The notes: generated by a model not told the origin, from the letters alone. Positions 25,566-35,701 are shown, numbered from the stretch's first letter. The stretch: DNA of 64,000 bases from Streptomyces sp. NBC_00539 (GCF_036346105.1 NZ_CP107811.1:2114501-2178500), one strand, 5' to 3'. Made by a program: numbers and translations.

Positions 25566-25632
25566 CGCCCGCGCCCGCGCCCGCGCCCGGCGAACGGGAG
25601 AAGGGCGGGGGGACCGAGGCCCCGCGCAGCGG

Positions 25633-26673
25633 CTACGCCGTCGGCAGGACGACCACCTCCGACGGCGTGAAGGACACCGCGACCCGGTCCCCCACCGCCG
25701 GCGCCCCGGCCAGCCCCCACTCGGCTTCCAGCACCGGCCCCGCCTCCGGCCGCAGCAGCAGCGCGACGTGCGTGCCCCGGAAGGTGCGGGACAGCACCTC
25801 GCAGCGGAGCCCCCGCCCGTCCGCACCCGGCGTCACCCCGGCGGGCCGGACCAACAGCCGCTGCGGCCCCTCCGGCGTCCCGGCCGGCACCGGGACCTTG
25901 CCCCACGCCGTGTCCGCGACCCCGCCCGACACCACCGCCGGCACCACGTTCTCGAAGCCCAGGAACCGCGCCACGAACTCCGAAGCCGGCCGCTGCCAGA
26001 CCTCCAGCGGGGTCCCTGCCTGCGCGATCCGCCCGTCCCGCATCACCACCACCCGGTCGGCCAGCGCGAAGGCCTCCCCCTGGTCGTGGGTCACGGCCAG
26101 CACGGTCGTCCCCAGCCGGGCGAACAGCCCCCGCAACTCGACCACCAGCCGCTCCCGCAGCCCCCGGTCCAGCTGTCCCAGCGGCTCGTCCAGCATCAGC
26201 AGCCTCGGCGACGGCGCCAGCGCCCGGGCCAGCGCCACCCGCTGCTGCTCGCCCCCGGACAGGGAGGCCACGGCCCGGTCCTGCGCCCCGGGCAGCCCGA
26301 CCAGCTCCAGCAACTCCGCGACGCGGTCCCCGTAGGAACCCCGCCCGGCGCCCCGCGCAGCGCCCCGCATCCGCAGCCCGAACCCGACGTTCCCGCCCAC
26401 GTCCCGGTGCGGGAACAGCTGGTGGTCCTGGAACATCAGGCCCACCCCCCGCCGGTGCACGGGCACCCCGGCCTGGTCCGCGCCGTCCAGCAGCACCCGC
26501 CCCCCGGACACCGGCTGGAGCCCGGCCACCACCCGCAGCAGCGTGGACTTGCCGCTGCCGCTCGGCCCCAGTACGCACACGGTCTCGTGCTCGGCGACCT
26601 CCAGGTCGACGCGGTCCACGGCGGCCCGCCCGCCGAAGCGGACCGACACCCCCTCCAACCGGAGCAACGTCAT
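25633..26673 (-). CDS. thiQ: Thiamine ABC transporter ATP-binding protein
   Basis: The 346-residue ATPase carries Walker A GPSGSGKST (about 36-44), signature LSGGEQQRVALARAL, Walker B LLMLDEPLGQLD and the THDQGEA switch, followed by a TOBE-like C-terminal region (about 240-340). ATG 26673 overlaps the permease stop (ATGA). Iron(III) and thiamine importers share this architecture; thiamine is chosen because the operon leader is a TPP riboswitch. Confidence 0.85.
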   Translation of the reverse strand: MTLLRLEGVSVRFGGRAAVDRVDLEVAEHETVCVLGPSGSGKSTLLRVVAGLQPVSGGRVLLDGADQAGVPVHRRGVGLMFQDHQLFPHRDVGGNVGFGLRMRGAARGAGRGSYGDRVAELLELVGLPGAQDRAVASLSGGEQQRVALARALAPSPRLLMLDEPLGQLDRGLRERLVVELRGLFARLGTTVLAVTHDQGEAFALADRVVVMRDGRIAQAGTPLEVWQRPASEFVARFLGFENVVPAVVSGGVADTAWGKVPVPAGTPEGPQRLLVRPAGVTPGADGRGLRCEVLSRTFRGTHVALLLRPEAGPVLEAEWGLAGAPAVGDRVAVSFTPSEVVVLPTA

Positions 26674-28361
26674 CAGAACTCTCCCGAGGTCTCGTCGGGC
26701 CGCAGCCGCTCCAGCACCAGCAGGGACACCGCGCACACCAGCATCAAGATCGTGCTCAGGGCCATCGCCTGCCCGTAGTTCATCTCCCCCGCCCGCCCCA
26801 GCAGCCGCGCCACGGCCACCGGCAGCGTCGGCCGGTCCGGGCGTGCGATGAAGACGGTCGCCCCGAACTCACCCAGGGACACGGCGAATGCGAACCCGGC
26901 CGCGATCAGCAGCGCCCGCCGCACCAGCGGCAGGTCCACCTCCCGCCACGCCCGCCACGGCGACGCCCCGAGTACCGCGGCCGCCTCCCGCAGCCGCCCG
27001 TCCACCGCGCGCAGCACCGGCAGCATGGTCCGTACGACGAACGGGACGCCCACCAGCGCCTGTGCGAGCGGTACCAGGATCCACGAGGTCCGCAGGTCCA
27101 GCGGCGGCTCGTCCAGGGTGATCAGGAAACCGAAGCCCACCGTCACCGCCGACACCCCGAGCGGCAGCATCAGCAGCGCATCGAACCCGCGCACGAACCG
27201 CCCCGCGCGCCGGGTGAGCGCTCCCGCCGCGAGCCCGCCGATCACCAGGGCGATGGCCGTCGCGGCCAGCGCGTACTCCAGCGAGTTGCCGATCGACTCC
27301 AGCGGCGGCACGAGGAACGTCCCGGAGCCGGCCTCCTCCAGTGCCCGGTAGAAACCGAGCCCGTACCCGCCGGGGGCGTCGAGGGAGCGCTCCACCAGCA
27401 CACCGAGCGGGAGCACGATCAGCAGCGCCACCGTCAGCAGCACCCCGCCCAGCAGCACCCGCTCCCCCGGCCCGTGCGGCCGGTGCGCGGTCCGGCCGGG
27501 GTCCACCAGCCGCAGGGCGGTCTCCCGGCGGCGCACGGTCCGGGCGTGCACGGCCAGGACCAGCCCCATCGCGACGAACTGGACCATGGTCAGCACGGCG
27601 GCCGTCGGCAGGTCCAGCAGCTGCGCGGTCTGCCGGTAGACCTCCACCTCCAGCGTGGAGTACGAGGGGCCGCCCAGGATCTGCACGACGCCGAAGGAGG
27701 AGAAGGTGAACAGGAACACCATCAGCGCCGCCGCGGCCACCGCCGGGGCCAGCGCGGGCAGCGTCACCCTGCGCCACGCCGCGAACCGCCCGGCGCCCAG
27801 CACCCGCGCGGCCTCCTCCTGCCGCGGGTCGAGCTGCGCCCAGAGCCCCCCGACCGTCCGCACGACGACGGCGTAGTTGAAGAAGACGTGCGCGAGGAGG
27901 ATCGCCCAGACGGTGGTGTCGAGCCGGATCCCCCACAGTTCGTCCAGCAGCCCGTTCCGGCCGACCAGCGCGAGGAAGGCCGTACCGACCACCACGGTCG
28001 GCAGTACGAACGGAACGGTGACCACCGCCCGCAGCAGACCCTTGCCCGGGAAGTCGAAGCGCGCGAAGGCGTACGCGCCGGGGAGCGCGATCAGCAAAGT
28101 CAGCCCCGTCGAGGCGAACGCCTGCCAGGTCGTGAACCACAGCACGCCGGCGATGTCCGGCCGGGCGAGCACCTCGCCGATGCGGCCGAACTGCCAGCCC
28201 GCGTCGGTCTTGAGCCCGCGCCCGACGATCGCGGCGACGGGATAGGCGAAGAACAGCCCGAAGAAGGCGAGCGGGACGGCCATCAGGGCGAACCTGACGA
28301 CCGTGGCCCGCACGCCCTCTCGGGGGGAGTCGCGTACTACTTCACGACGAGCGAGGACCAT
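26673..28361 (-). CDS. thiP: Thiamine ABC transporter permease, fused two-domain
   Basis: The 562-residue membrane protein contains two permease domains in tandem, each with six helices and an EAA loop: QEEAARVLGAGRFAAWRRVTLP near residue 190 and LREAAAVLGASPWRAWREVDLP near 470. This fused form is that of ThiP and FbpB-type permeases. ATG 28361 lies within the 3' end of the binding-protein gene (25-bp overlap); GTG 28373 is possible. Confidence 0.85.
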   Translation of the reverse strand: MVLARREVVRDSPREGVRATVVRFALMAVPLAFFGLFFAYPVAAIVGRGLKTDAGWQFGRIGEVLARPDIAGVLWFTTWQAFASTGLTLLIALPGAYAFARFDFPGKGLLRAVVTVPFVLPTVVVGTAFLALVGRNGLLDELWGIRLDTTVWAILLAHVFFNYAVVVRTVGGLWAQLDPRQEEAARVLGAGRFAAWRRVTLPALAPAVAAAALMVFLFTFSSFGVVQILGGPSYSTLEVEVYRQTAQLLDLPTAAVLTMVQFVAMGLVLAVHARTVRRRETALRLVDPGRTAHRPHGPGERVLLGGVLLTVALLIVLPLGVLVERSLDAPGGYGLGFYRALEEAGSGTFLVPPLESIGNSLEYALAATAIALVIGGLAAGALTRRAGRFVRGFDALLMLPLGVSAVTVGFGFLITLDEPPLDLRTSWILVPLAQALVGVPFVVRTMLPVLRAVDGRLREAAAVLGASPWRAWREVDLPLVRRALLIAAGFAFAVSLGEFGATVFIARPDRPTLPVAVARLLGRAGEMNYGQAMALSTILMLVCAVSLLVLERLRPDETSGEF

Positions 28362-29434
28362 GCCTTGACCCACTGCTCACGGTTCTTGGCGATGGTGTCC
28401 GGCGCGACGTTCTCCGGCTTGTCGATCACCACGCCGTGCTTCGTGAACAGTTCCGGCAGCTTGGCGTCCTTGACCACCGGATTCACGAACATCTGGAGCG
28501 GCATGTCCTCCTGGAACTTCTTGCTCACCAGGAAGTCGAGGAGCGCCTTGCCGCCCGCCTCGTTCTTCGCTCCCTTGAGCAGGCCCGCGAACTCGACCTG
28601 GCGGAAGCAGGTGCCGGTGGAGACGCCCGTGGGCGCCTCGGCCGGCTGCGGCTCGCCGTACAGGACCTCGACCGGCGGGCTGGAGGCGTAGGAGACGACC
28701 AGCGGACGGTCGCCCTTGGCCTTCTTGCCTCCGGCGGAACCGGAGAACCGCTCGTTGTAGGCCTGCTCCCAGCCGTCGACGACCTCGACGCCGTTGGCCT
28801 TGAGCTTGCTCCAGTAGTCCTTCCAGCCCGCGTCGCCGTACTTGCCGACGGAGGCGAGGAGGAAGCCGAGACCGGGCGAGGAGGTCGCGGCGTTCTCGGT
28901 GACCAGCAGGTTCTTGTACTCGGGCTTGATCAGGTCGTCCAGCGTCTGCGGCGGGGTGAGCTTCTTGTCCGCGAAGTACTGCTTGTCGTAGTTGACGCAG
29001 ATGTCGCCGGAGTCCACCGGGGTGACCCGGTGCTTCTCGTCCAGCACGAACTCGGGCTTCACCTCGGCCAGGCCCTTGGCCTCGTACGGCGTGAAGATGC
29101 CGTTGTCGAGGGCGCGCGAGAGGAGCGTGTTGTCCACGCCGAAGAAGACGTCGCCGCGCGGCGAGCCCTTGGTGAGGATCTCCTGGTTGAGGGCGGCGCC
29201 GGCGTCGCCGGACTTGAGTACCTTGACGGTGTAGCCGCTCTGCTGCTCGAACTCCTTGAGGACCGGCTCGCTCACGGCGAAGGAGTCGTGGGAGACGAGG
29301 GTGACGGTCTTGGACTTCGGCGCCCCGCTCGCGCCCGCCGCGGGCTTGTCCTTGCCGTCGCCACAGGCGCCGAGCGTGGTGACGCCCAGCGCCGTCACGA
29401 GCAGGGCGCCCGCGAACTTCTTGGTGGTGCTCAC
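28337..29434 (-). CDS. thiB: Thiamine-binding lipoprotein
   Basis: A 365-residue binding protein. The first 25 residues form a lipoprotein signal with box LGAC, and the mature part begins KTVTLVSHDSFAVSEPVLKEFEQQSG, the hallmark of thiamine-binding TbpA/ThiB proteins. It captures thiamine (or TMP/TPP) outside the membrane. GTG 29434 is preceded by AGGAGG at 8 bases. First gene of the operon, with the riboswitch 97 bases upstream of its start. Confidence 0.88.
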   Translation of the reverse strand: MSTTKKFAGALLVTALGVTTLGACGDGKDKPAAGASGAPKSKTVTLVSHDSFAVSEPVLKEFEQQSGYTVKVLKSGDAGAALNQEILTKGSPRGDVFFGVDNTLLSRALDNGIFTPYEAKGLAEVKPEFVLDEKHRVTPVDSGDICVNYDKQYFADKKLTPPQTLDDLIKPEYKNLLVTENAATSSPGLGFLLASVGKYGDAGWKDYWSKLKANGVEVVDGWEQAYNERFSGSAGGKKAKGDRPLVVSYASSPPVEVLYGEPQPAEAPTGVSTGTCFRQVEFAGLLKGAKNEAGGKALLDFLVSKKFQEDMPLQMFVNPVVKDAKLPELFTKHGVVIDKPENVAPDTIAKNREQWVKAWSSLVVK

Positions 29435-29471
29435 TGGTGAATTCCTCCTGGGATGTCCAGGAGAAGACGCG

Positions 29472-29511
29472 GCCCCGCCCGGCGCTCGGTGGAGCGGTCG
29501 CCGGGCAGGGC
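29472..29511 (-). terminator. Hairpin in the thiB leader (riboswitch expression platform)
   Basis: Arms 29472-29484 and 29499-29511 pair over 13 positions with one G.T; loop 14 bases. It lies between the aptamer and the ribosome site, so it could be the ligand-controlled terminator. Confidence 0.6.
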
Positions 29512-29531
29512 GCAACAGCTTGAGTGAATGA

Positions 29532-29624
29532 CCGAACTTCCTACCCCGAATGACCGGGGCGAGGTTCAGAGGGTCTGCGGATGACGGTTACCGCACTCTC
29601 AGCGCTGTGGCGCTCCCCTGTCGG
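29532..29624 (-). ncRNA. TPP riboswitch aptamer
   Basis: Read on the minus strand, the segment shows the THI-box elements in order: GGGGAGCGCC, GCTGAGAG, a TGCGG/CCGCA stem, GACCCTCTGAACCT, a CCCC/GGGG stem, and TAGGAAGTTCGG closing on 5' CCGA. These match the conserved pyrimidine-sensing loop (CUGAGA) and the ACCC...GAACCU core of thiamine pyrophosphate riboswitches. The P5 loop (GGTCATTC) differs from the common GGAUAAUGC. The rest of 29435-29740 holds a dyad at 29640 and a possible CATATT -10 element. Confidence 0.88.
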
Positions 29625-29639
29625 AATATGCAATTGGTT

Positions 29640-29663
29640 CGGCCACAGGGTACCCCGTGGCCG
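29640..29663. terminator. 24-bp dyad between rlmN and the thiamine riboswitch
   Basis: 22 of 24 positions are self-complementary around GGGTACCC. It may end rlmN transcription (stop at 29741) or act as an operator just before the riboswitch promoter. Confidence 0.5.
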
Positions 29664-29740
29664 ATTCGGCCCCCAGGAGAGTCCACCGGGCTCCGTGCGG
29701 GCCCGCGCGACGCCGGGCCCGCGCGGGAAAACGGGCCGTC

Positions 29741-30853
29741 CTAGCGCTCGGACGCGGCGAGCTGCCCGCACGCGCCGTCGATCTCCTGGCCGCGGGTGTC
29801 GCGCACGGTCACCGGCACGCCGTGCCGGGCGATCGCCTCGACGAACGCCTTCTCGTCCTCGGGCCGCGAGGCGGTCCACTTCGAGCCGGGCGTCGGGTTC
29901 AGCGGGATGAGGTTGACGTGCACGCGCTTGCCCTTGAGCAGCCTGCCGAGCAGGTCACCTCGCCAGGCCTGGTCGTTGATGTCGCGGATCAGGGCGTACT
30001 CGATCGAGACCCGGCGACCGGACTTCTCGGCGTACTCCCACGCCGCGTCCAGCACCTCGCGCACCTTCCAGCGGGTGTTCACCGGCACCAGGGTGTCGCG
30101 CAGCTCGTCGTCGGGCGCGTGCAGCGAGACGGCGAGGCGGCACTTGAAGCCCTCGTCGGCGAAGCGCAGCATGGCCGGGACCAGGCCGACGGTGGAGACG
30201 GTGATCCCGCGCTGCGAAAGGCCCAGGCCGTCGGGCTCCGGGTCGGTCAGGCGGCGGATGGCGCCGACGACGCGGTTGTAGTTGGCCAGCGGTTCGCCCA
30301 TGCCCATGAAGACGATGTTCGAGAGCCGGGCGGGGCCTCCGGGGACCTCCCCGTCGCGCAGGGCGCGCATGCCGTCGACGATCTGGTGCACGATCTCGGC
30401 GGTCGACAGGTTCCGGTCGAGCCCGGCCTGGCCCGTGGCGCAGAACGGGCAGTTCATCCCGCAGCCGGCCTGGGAGGAGATGCACATGGTGACCCGGTCG
30501 GGGTAGCGCATCAGCACCGACTCGACGAGGGTGCCGTCGTGCAGCTTCCACAGGGTCTTGCGGGTGGTGTCGTCGTCGCACGAGATGTGCCGCACGACGC
30601 TCATCAGGTCGGGCAGCAGCTCCTGCTGGAGCTTCTCCCGCGAGCCGGCCGGGATGTCGGTCCACTCGGCGGGGTCGTGGGCGTAGCGCGCGAAGTAGTG
30701 CTGTGAGAGCTGCTTGGCCCGGAACGGCTTCTCGCCGATCGCGGCGACCGCCTCGCGGCGTTCGGCCGGGGTCATGTCGGCGAGGTGCCGGGGCGGCTTC
30801 TTCGCCCCGCGAGGGGCGACGAAAGTGAGCTCTCCCGGAACGGGGCGGGCCAT
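29741..30853 (-). CDS. rlmN: 23S rRNA (A2503-C2)/tRNA (A37-C2) methyltransferase RlmN
   Basis: A 370-residue radical-SAM enzyme with the cluster-binding CGMNCPFC (CxxxCxxC) near residue 128-135, SAM-contacting GMGEPLAN, and the C-terminal [12 protein letters not shown] with the methyl-carrying cysteine. It methylates A2503 of 23S rRNA and A37 of some tRNAs. ATG 30853 has AGGAG 8 bases upstream. It follows cdsA on the same strand with two hairpins between. Confidence 0.92.
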   Translation of the reverse strand: MARPVPGELTFVAPRGAKKPPRHLADMTPAERREAVAAIGEKPFRAKQLSQHYFARYAHDPAEWTDIPAGSREKLQQELLPDLMSVVRHISCDDDTTRKTLWKLHDGTLVESVLMRYPDRVTMCISSQAGCGMNCPFCATGQAGLDRNLSTAEIVHQIVDGMRALRDGEVPGGPARLSNIVFMGMGEPLANYNRVVGAIRRLTDPEPDGLGLSQRGITVSTVGLVPAMLRFADEGFKCRLAVSLHAPDDELRDTLVPVNTRWKVREVLDAAWEYAEKSGRRVSIEYALIRDINDQAWRGDLLGRLLKGKRVHVNLIPLNPTPGSKWTASRPEDEKAFVEAIARHGVPVTVRDTRGQEIDGACGQLAASER

Positions 30854-30876
30854 GGCGGGTACTCCTTGTAAGACGA

Positions 30877-30904
30877 AAGGCGCGCCGCAGAAGCAGCGCG
30901 CCTT
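30877..30904 (-). terminator. Hairpin in rlmN leader
   Basis: AAGGCGCGC / GCGCGCCTT, 9-bp perfect arms, 10-base loop, 24 bp before the rlmN start; on the minus strand it is followed by TTTCGTC. Terminator of cdsA read-through or attenuator. Confidence 0.6.
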
Positions 30905-30950
30905 CCAAGAGTAACCGCCCGGACCCACCCGAGGCCTTCGCACGTACGTC

Positions 30951-30969
30951 GCCCCTGCTCAGCAGGGGC
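30951..30969. terminator. Terminator after cdsA
   Basis: GCCCCTGCT-C-AGCAGGGGC, 9-bp arms around one base, 45 bp downstream of the cdsA stop. Confidence 0.65.
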
Positions 30970-31013
30970 TTTCCGGAGGAACGGCCCGCGGACCGGGTCC
31001 CCGGGAGCCCGTG

Positions 31014-32087
31014 TCAGCCGGTGCCGACGAACGCGGCCAGCAGCAGCCACACCACCGGGGCGGTCGGCAGCAGCGAGTCGAGCCGGTCCATGATGCCGCC
31101 GTGCCCGGGCAGCAGGGTGCCCATGTCCTTGATGCCCAGGTCCCGCTTGATCATGGACTCGCCCAGGTCGCCCAGGGTGGCACTGACCGCGACGGCCAGG
31201 CCCAGCAGCAGCCCCTGCCACCAGACACCGTCGTCGATGAGGAACTCCATGCACAGTGCGCCGGCCGCCATCGCGAACGCCACCGCGCCGACCAGCCCCT
31301 CGCGGGTCTTGCCGGGGCTGATGCGCGGCGCGAGCTTCGTCTTGCCGAAGCGCCAGCCCACGGCGTAGGCCCCGGTGTCACTGACCACGGTCAGCAGCAG
31401 GAAGGTCACGACCCGCTGGGGGCCGTCGTCGGCGGTGAGCAGCATCACCACGAAGGTGGCGAGGAACGGCACGTAGAACGCGGCGAAGACGCCCGCCGTG
31501 ACGTCCTTGAGGTAGTCCTCGGGCGGCTCGGTCATCCGCCAGACCAGCACCGCCAGGGCGGTCAGCGCCATCGCCACCCAGGCGCCCTCGGCCCCCCGGA
31601 CGTATCCGGCGATGACCATGGCGGCGCCACCGACCGCGAGCGGTACGAGGGGCGCCTTGATGCCCTTCTTCTCCTGGAGCCGGGAGGTGAGCTCCCACAG
31701 GCCGACCACGACCGCGACGACGATGACACCGACGAACACGGCCTTGACGATGAAGAGCGAGGCGAAGATCACCGCTCCGAGGCCGACGCCGACCCCTATG
31801 GCGGCCCGCAGGTCCCGCCCCGCGCGCTTCTTCGGCGGCGGGGAGGCGTCCTGGGGTGCCTGGGAAGGCGGGGGCGGGGGGCTGGGCATGGGCTCCTGCG
31901 GCGGCGTCTCGGCGCGGAAGAGGGGGCCGCTGTAGGCGGCGACCCCCCGATCGCGTGCTTCCCGGTCGTCGAAGTCACGGCCGGCGGCATCGGGCACGAT
32001 GGGCATGGGCCGAGTCTGCGGGCCCACCTGCGCATCGTATGCGGGACCCGCCGGAACGGGCTCCGGCTGCCAGGAAGAGTCGTTCAT
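31014..32087 (-). CDS. cdsA: Phosphatidate cytidylyltransferase
   Basis: The 357-residue protein has a proline-rich cytoplasmic N-terminus of about 90 residues, then eight or so membrane helices and the CDS signature SATLGDLGESMIKRDLGIKD followed by LLPGHGGIMDRLDS near the C-terminus. It makes CDP-diacylglycerol from phosphatidate and CTP for phospholipid synthesis. The start overlaps the frr stop (ATGA). The long disordered N-terminus is larger than in E. coli CdsA but usual in actinobacteria. Confidence 0.92.
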   Translation of the reverse strand: MNDSSWQPEPVPAGPAYDAQVGPQTRPMPIVPDAAGRDFDDREARDRGVAAYSGPLFRAETPPQEPMPSPPPPPSQAPQDASPPPKKRAGRDLRAAIGVGVGLGAVIFASLFIVKAVFVGVIVVAVVVGLWELTSRLQEKKGIKAPLVPLAVGGAAMVIAGYVRGAEGAWVAMALTALAVLVWRMTEPPEDYLKDVTAGVFAAFYVPFLATFVVMLLTADDGPQRVVTFLLLTVVSDTGAYAVGWRFGKTKLAPRISPGKTREGLVGAVAFAMAAGALCMEFLIDDGVWWQGLLLGLAVAVSATLGDLGESMIKRDLGIKDMGTLLPGHGGIMDRLDSLLPTAPVVWLLLAAFVGTG

Positions 32088-32644
32088 CAGACTTCGAGGA
32101 GCTCGGCTTCCTTGTGCTTGAGCAGCTCGTCCACCTGCGTGACGTACTTCGCGGTGGTGTCGTCGAGCTCCTTCTCCGCGCGGCGCACCTCGTCCTCGCC
32201 GGACTCCTTGTCCTTGACGAGCTTGTCGAGGGCGTCCTTCGCCTTGCGGCGGATGGAGCGGATCGAGACCTTGGAGTCCTCGGCCTTGGTGCGCGCGACC
32301 TTGACGTACTCCTTGCGGCGCTCCTGCGTCAGCTCGGGGAAGGTCACCCGGATGATGCGGCCGTCGTTGCTCGGGTTGACGCCGAGGTCGGAGTCGCGGA
32401 TGGCCTGCTCGATGTTGCGCAGCGCGGACGAGTCGAACGGCGTCACGACGGCCATGCGCGGCTCGGGCACCGCGAAGGAGGCGAGCTGGTTGATGGGCGT
32501 GATGGCACCGTAGTAGTCCGCCACGATCTTGTTGAACATCGCCGGGTGCGCACGGCCCGTGCGAATCGCGGCGAAGTCTTCCTTGGCGACGACGACGGCC
32601 TTCTCCATCTTCTCCTCGGCCTCGAGGAGGATTTCTTCGATCAC
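32087..32644 (-). CDS. frr: Ribosome recycling factor
   Basis: The 185-residue protein begins [24 protein letters not shown], aligns throughout with bacterial RRF (including RTGRAHP and [21 protein letters not shown]) and ends at the usual length. It splits post-termination ribosomes with EF-G. GTG 32644 is supported by AGGAG 6 bases upstream; an ATG at 32659 lies before that site. The pyrH-frr-cdsA order is typical. Confidence 0.95.
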   Translation of the reverse strand: MIEEILLEAEEKMEKAVVVAKEDFAAIRTGRAHPAMFNKIVADYYGAITPINQLASFAVPEPRMAVVTPFDSSALRNIEQAIRDSDLGVNPSNDGRIIRVTFPELTQERRKEYVKVARTKAEDSKVSIRSIRRKAKDALDKLVKDKESGEDEVRRAEKELDDTTAKYVTQVDELLKHKEAELLEV

Positions 32645-32732
32645 CACGTGCTCCTGCATGTCAGATTTGGATGGTTCAGGCGGGGCGGCCCGGCCGGGCC
32701 GGTCCGCTGCGGGCCGGGCCCGGCGGCGGAGG

Positions 32733-33512
32733 TCAGACGCGGGTGCCCTGGTCGCTCACGAGCGTGCCGATCTTCTCACCCTTGACGGCGCGGGCGATAT
32801 TGCCCTCGGCGAGGAGCTCGAAGACCAGGATCGGAAGCCGGTTGTCGCGGCACAGCGTGATGGCGGTGGCATCGGCGACCTTGAGGTCCCGGGACAGCAC
32901 CTCGCTGTACTCCAGCGCGTCGAACTTCACCGCGTCGGGGTTGGTCTTCGGGTCGGAGTCGTAGACCCCGTCGACGCCGTTCTTGCCCATGAGCAGGGCT
33001 TCCGCGTCGATCTCCAGGGCGCGCTGGGCGGCCGTGGTGTCGGTGGAGAAGTACGGCATGCCCATGCCGGCGCCGAAGATGACGACGCGGCCCTTCTCCA
33101 GGTGCCGCACGGCACGCAGCGGGATGTACGGCTCCGCGACCTGGCCCATCGTGATGGCGGTCTGGACGCGGCTGTCGATGCCCTCCTTCTCCAGGAAGTC
33201 CTGGAGGGCGAGGCAGTTCATGACCGTGCCGAGCATGCCCATGTAGTCGGAACGGGCACGGTCCATGCCGCGCTGCTGGAGCTCGGCGCCGCGGAAGAAG
33301 TTGCCGCCGCCGATGACGATCGCGATCTCCGCGCCGTCACGGACCACGGCAGCGATCTCACGCGCGATGGCGTGCACGACGTCAGGGTCGACGCCCAGCC
33401 CGCCGCCGCCGGAGAAGGCCTCGCCCGACAGCTTCAGCATGAAGCGGCGGCCCTTCTTGTCGTGGTCGCTCTTGTCGTCGGAAGCGGTGTGGGGGTCCAC
33501 GCCCTGATTCAT
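32733..33512 (-). CDS. pyrH: Uridylate kinase
   Basis: A 259-residue amino-acid-kinase-fold UMP kinase: LKLSGEAF at about 27-34, [29 protein letters not shown] and GTDTAAxxRAxE-like [12 protein letters not shown]. It phosphorylates UMP to UDP with ATP. ATG 33512 has GAGGAG 5-6 bases upstream; the first 20 residues are an actinobacterial extension. It leads the pyrH-frr-cdsA cluster, downstream of a terminator after tsf. Confidence 0.95.
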   Translation of the reverse strand: MNQGVDPHTASDDKSDHDKKGRRFMLKLSGEAFSGGGGLGVDPDVVHAIAREIAAVVRDGAEIAIVIGGGNFFRGAELQQRGMDRARSDYMGMLGTVMNCLALQDFLEKEGIDSRVQTAITMGQVAEPYIPLRAVRHLEKGRVVIFGAGMGMPYFSTDTTAAQRALEIDAEALLMGKNGVDGVYDSDPKTNPDAVKFDALEYSEVLSRDLKVADATAITLCRDNRLPILVFELLAEGNIARAVKGEKIGTLVSDQGTRV

Positions 33513-33538
33513 GGGATCTCCTCGTGCACATACGAAGA

Positions 33539-33585
33539 AGGCCATTGCCGGTGGGTCCTCGCGGTTCCCTCTACGGCAATGGCCT
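33539..33585 (-). terminator. Terminator between tsf and pyrH
   Basis: AGGCCATTGCCG (33539-33550) pairs perfectly with 33574-33585; 12-bp arms, 23-base loop. Confidence 0.8.
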
Positions 33586-33673
33586 CCTCGTCAGATCTGC
33601 GGTCGCCCTGCGCGAGCGCGGACGACTGCTTCAGACCCTACCGGGGTCCGGTGTCCGTCGCGTACGGACGGAC

Positions 33674-34510
33674 TCAGATGCCGACCTTGATGCGGGTGAA
33701 GCGCACCAGGGTGACACCGGCCTCGTCCAGGACCTTCTGGACGGACTTCTTGTTGTCCAGCGCGTACGGCTGGCCGAGGAGCGTGGCTTCCTTGAAGAAG
33801 CCGTTGACGCGACCCTCGACGATCTTCGGCAGGGCAGCCTCGGGCTTGCCCTCCGCGCGGGTGGTCTCCTCGGCGACGCGACGCTCGCTCTCGACGACCT
33901 CGGCCGGGACGTCCTCCTTGGAGAGGTACTTCGGCGCGAAGGCGGCGATGTGCTGGGCGATGCCCTTGGCCAGGTCGGCGTCGGCCTTGTCCAGCTCGAC
34001 CAGGACACCGATCTGCGGGGGCAGGTCGGGCATGGTGCGGTGCATGTACGCGGAGACGAAGGCACCCTGGTACTGCGCGAAGCGGTCCAGGACGATCTTC
34101 TCGCCGAGGTTGGCGTTGGCCTCGTCCACGAACGCCTGCACGGTCTGGCCGGGCTTGATCTCGGAGGCGAGCAGCGCCTCGATGTCCGCCGGGTTGGTGG
34201 CGGCCACGTGCTGGGCCAGCTCGTCGGCGACGGCGAGGAACTTCGGGCTCTTCGCGACGAAGTCGGTCTCGCACTTGAGCTCGAGCAGCACGCCGGAGGT
34301 GTTGTCGGCGGCGATGAGGGAGGCGACCGCGCCGTTCTCGGCGGAGCGGCCCTCACGCTTGGCAACGCCCTTGAGGCCCTTGACGCGCAGGATCTCGTTG
34401 GCCTTCTCGACGTCGCCGTCGGCCTCGACGAGCGCGTTCTTGCAGTCCAGCATGCCGGCGCCGGTGAGCTCGCGGAGCTTCTTGACGTCAGCGGCGGTGT
34501 AGTTCGCCAT
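33674..34510 (-). CDS. tsf: Elongation factor Ts
   Basis: The 278-residue protein starts [20 protein letters not shown], followed by [17 protein letters not shown] and the CETDFVA motif that contacts EF-Tu. It exchanges GDP for GTP on EF-Tu. ATG 34510 is preceded by AGAGAGAA purines. It lies 134 bp after rpsB, the usual rpsB-tsf pair, and ends at the 33539 hairpin. Confidence 0.96.
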   Translation of the reverse strand: MANYTAADVKKLRELTGAGMLDCKNALVEADGDVEKANEILRVKGLKGVAKREGRSAENGAVASLIAADNTSGVLLELKCETDFVAKSPKFLAVADELAQHVAATNPADIEALLASEIKPGQTVQAFVDEANANLGEKIVLDRFAQYQGAFVSAYMHRTMPDLPPQIGVLVELDKADADLAKGIAQHIAAFAPKYLSKEDVPAEVVESERRVAEETTRAEGKPEAALPKIVEGRVNGFFKEATLLGQPYALDNKKSVQKVLDEAGVTLVRFTRIKVGI

Positions 34511-34644
34511 GAGTCTTGGATTCTCTCTCGAAGTCGTAGATCCAGGGTGAGCGGCGGAGGAGTCGCGCTCGTGGCGCGGCTCCCCCGCCGTCATCGTCCG
34601 TGCTGTGAGTGCCCGGCGCGTGAACGCCGGGCGCCCCCAGTGGG

Positions 34645-35544
34645 TCAGGCCTGCTCGGCGTCGGCGGCCGGAGCCTCGACGACGGTCTCGGCCTCGGCCT
34701 CGGCGGCCGGAGCCTCGACAGCGGCCTCGGCCGGGGCGGCCTCGGCGGCCGGCTCGTCGGCCTTCTTCTCGCCCTCGAGCAGGTCGCGCTCCCACTCGGC
34801 GAGCGGCTCGGCGGCGGCCTTCTCGCCCGGCTTCGAGTCACCGGTCGCAGCGCCGGAACGGGCGATGAGGCCCTCGGCGACGGCGTCGGCGATCACGCGG
34901 GTGAGCAGGGTGACGGAGCGGATCGCGTCGTCGTTGCCCGGGATCTTGTAGTCGACCTCGTCGGGGTCGCAGTTGGTGTCGAGGATCGCGACGACCGGGA
35001 TGTGGAGCTTGCGCGCCTCACCGACGGCGATGTGCTCCTTCTTGGTGTCGACGATCCAGACGGCGCTGGGGACCTTCGACATCTCGCGGATACCACCGAG
35101 GGTCTTCTCCAGCTTGATCTTCTCGCGGGAGAGGACCAGGAGCTCCTTCTTGGTGAGACCCGAGGCGGCGACGTCCTCGAAGTCGATCGCCTCAAGCTCC
35201 TTCAGACGCTGGAGGCGCTTGTAGACGGTGGAGAAGTTGGTGAGCATGCCACCGAGCCAGCGCTGGTTGACGTACGGCATGCCGACGCGCGTCGCCTGCT
35301 CGGCGATCGCTTCCTGCGCCTGCTTCTTGGTACCGACGAACATGATGGAGCCACCGTGCGCGACGGTCTCCTTCACGAACTCGTAGGCGCGGTCGATGTA
35401 CGACAGCGACTGGAGCAGGTCGATGATGTAGATGCCGTTGCGCTCGGTGAAGATGAAGCGCTTCATCTTCGGGTTCCAGCGACGGGTCTGGTGACCGAAG
35501 TGGACGCCGCTTTCCAGCAGCTCCCGCATCGTTACGACGGCCAT
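34645..35544 (-). CDS. rpsB: 30S ribosomal protein S2
   Basis: A 299-residue S2 with [32 protein letters not shown] at the start and the conserved WLGGMLTNF and PDAVxxxD region. The last 60 residues are an acidic, Ala/Glu-rich tail (repeats of EAPAAEAE) typical of actinobacterial S2. ATG 35544 is 6 bases after GGAG; ATG 35550 is too close to it. The 252-bp gap upstream holds DnaA-box-like sites. Confidence 0.96.
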   Translation of the reverse strand: MAVVTMRELLESGVHFGHQTRRWNPKMKRFIFTERNGIYIIDLLQSLSYIDRAYEFVKETVAHGGSIMFVGTKKQAQEAIAEQATRVGMPYVNQRWLGGMLTNFSTVYKRLQRLKELEAIDFEDVAASGLTKKELLVLSREKIKLEKTLGGIREMSKVPSAVWIVDTKKEHIAVGEARKLHIPVVAILDTNCDPDEVDYKIPGNDDAIRSVTLLTRVIADAVAEGLIARSGAATGDSKPGEKAAAEPLAEWERDLLEGEKKADEPAAEAAPAEAAVEAPAAEAEAETVVEAPAADAEQA

Positions 35545-35701
35545 GGCCATCTCCTTGTTTTCTCGGTTTGGTTCCTGACGCCCCGACGCGCCCTGCCCCC
35601 GAAGAAGGGGACCGAGAGACGCTCTCACCTGGCCTGACGGGCCGGTGCTGGGGCGTGCGAAGTCGACCCGGTGACCCGGATCGCCACAAGAAGTGTACGG
35701 G

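Noticed and set aside
32645-32732. Second riboswitch or leader RNA between pyrH and frr
   Set aside because: Only GC-rich inverted repeats; no conserved aptamer motif.
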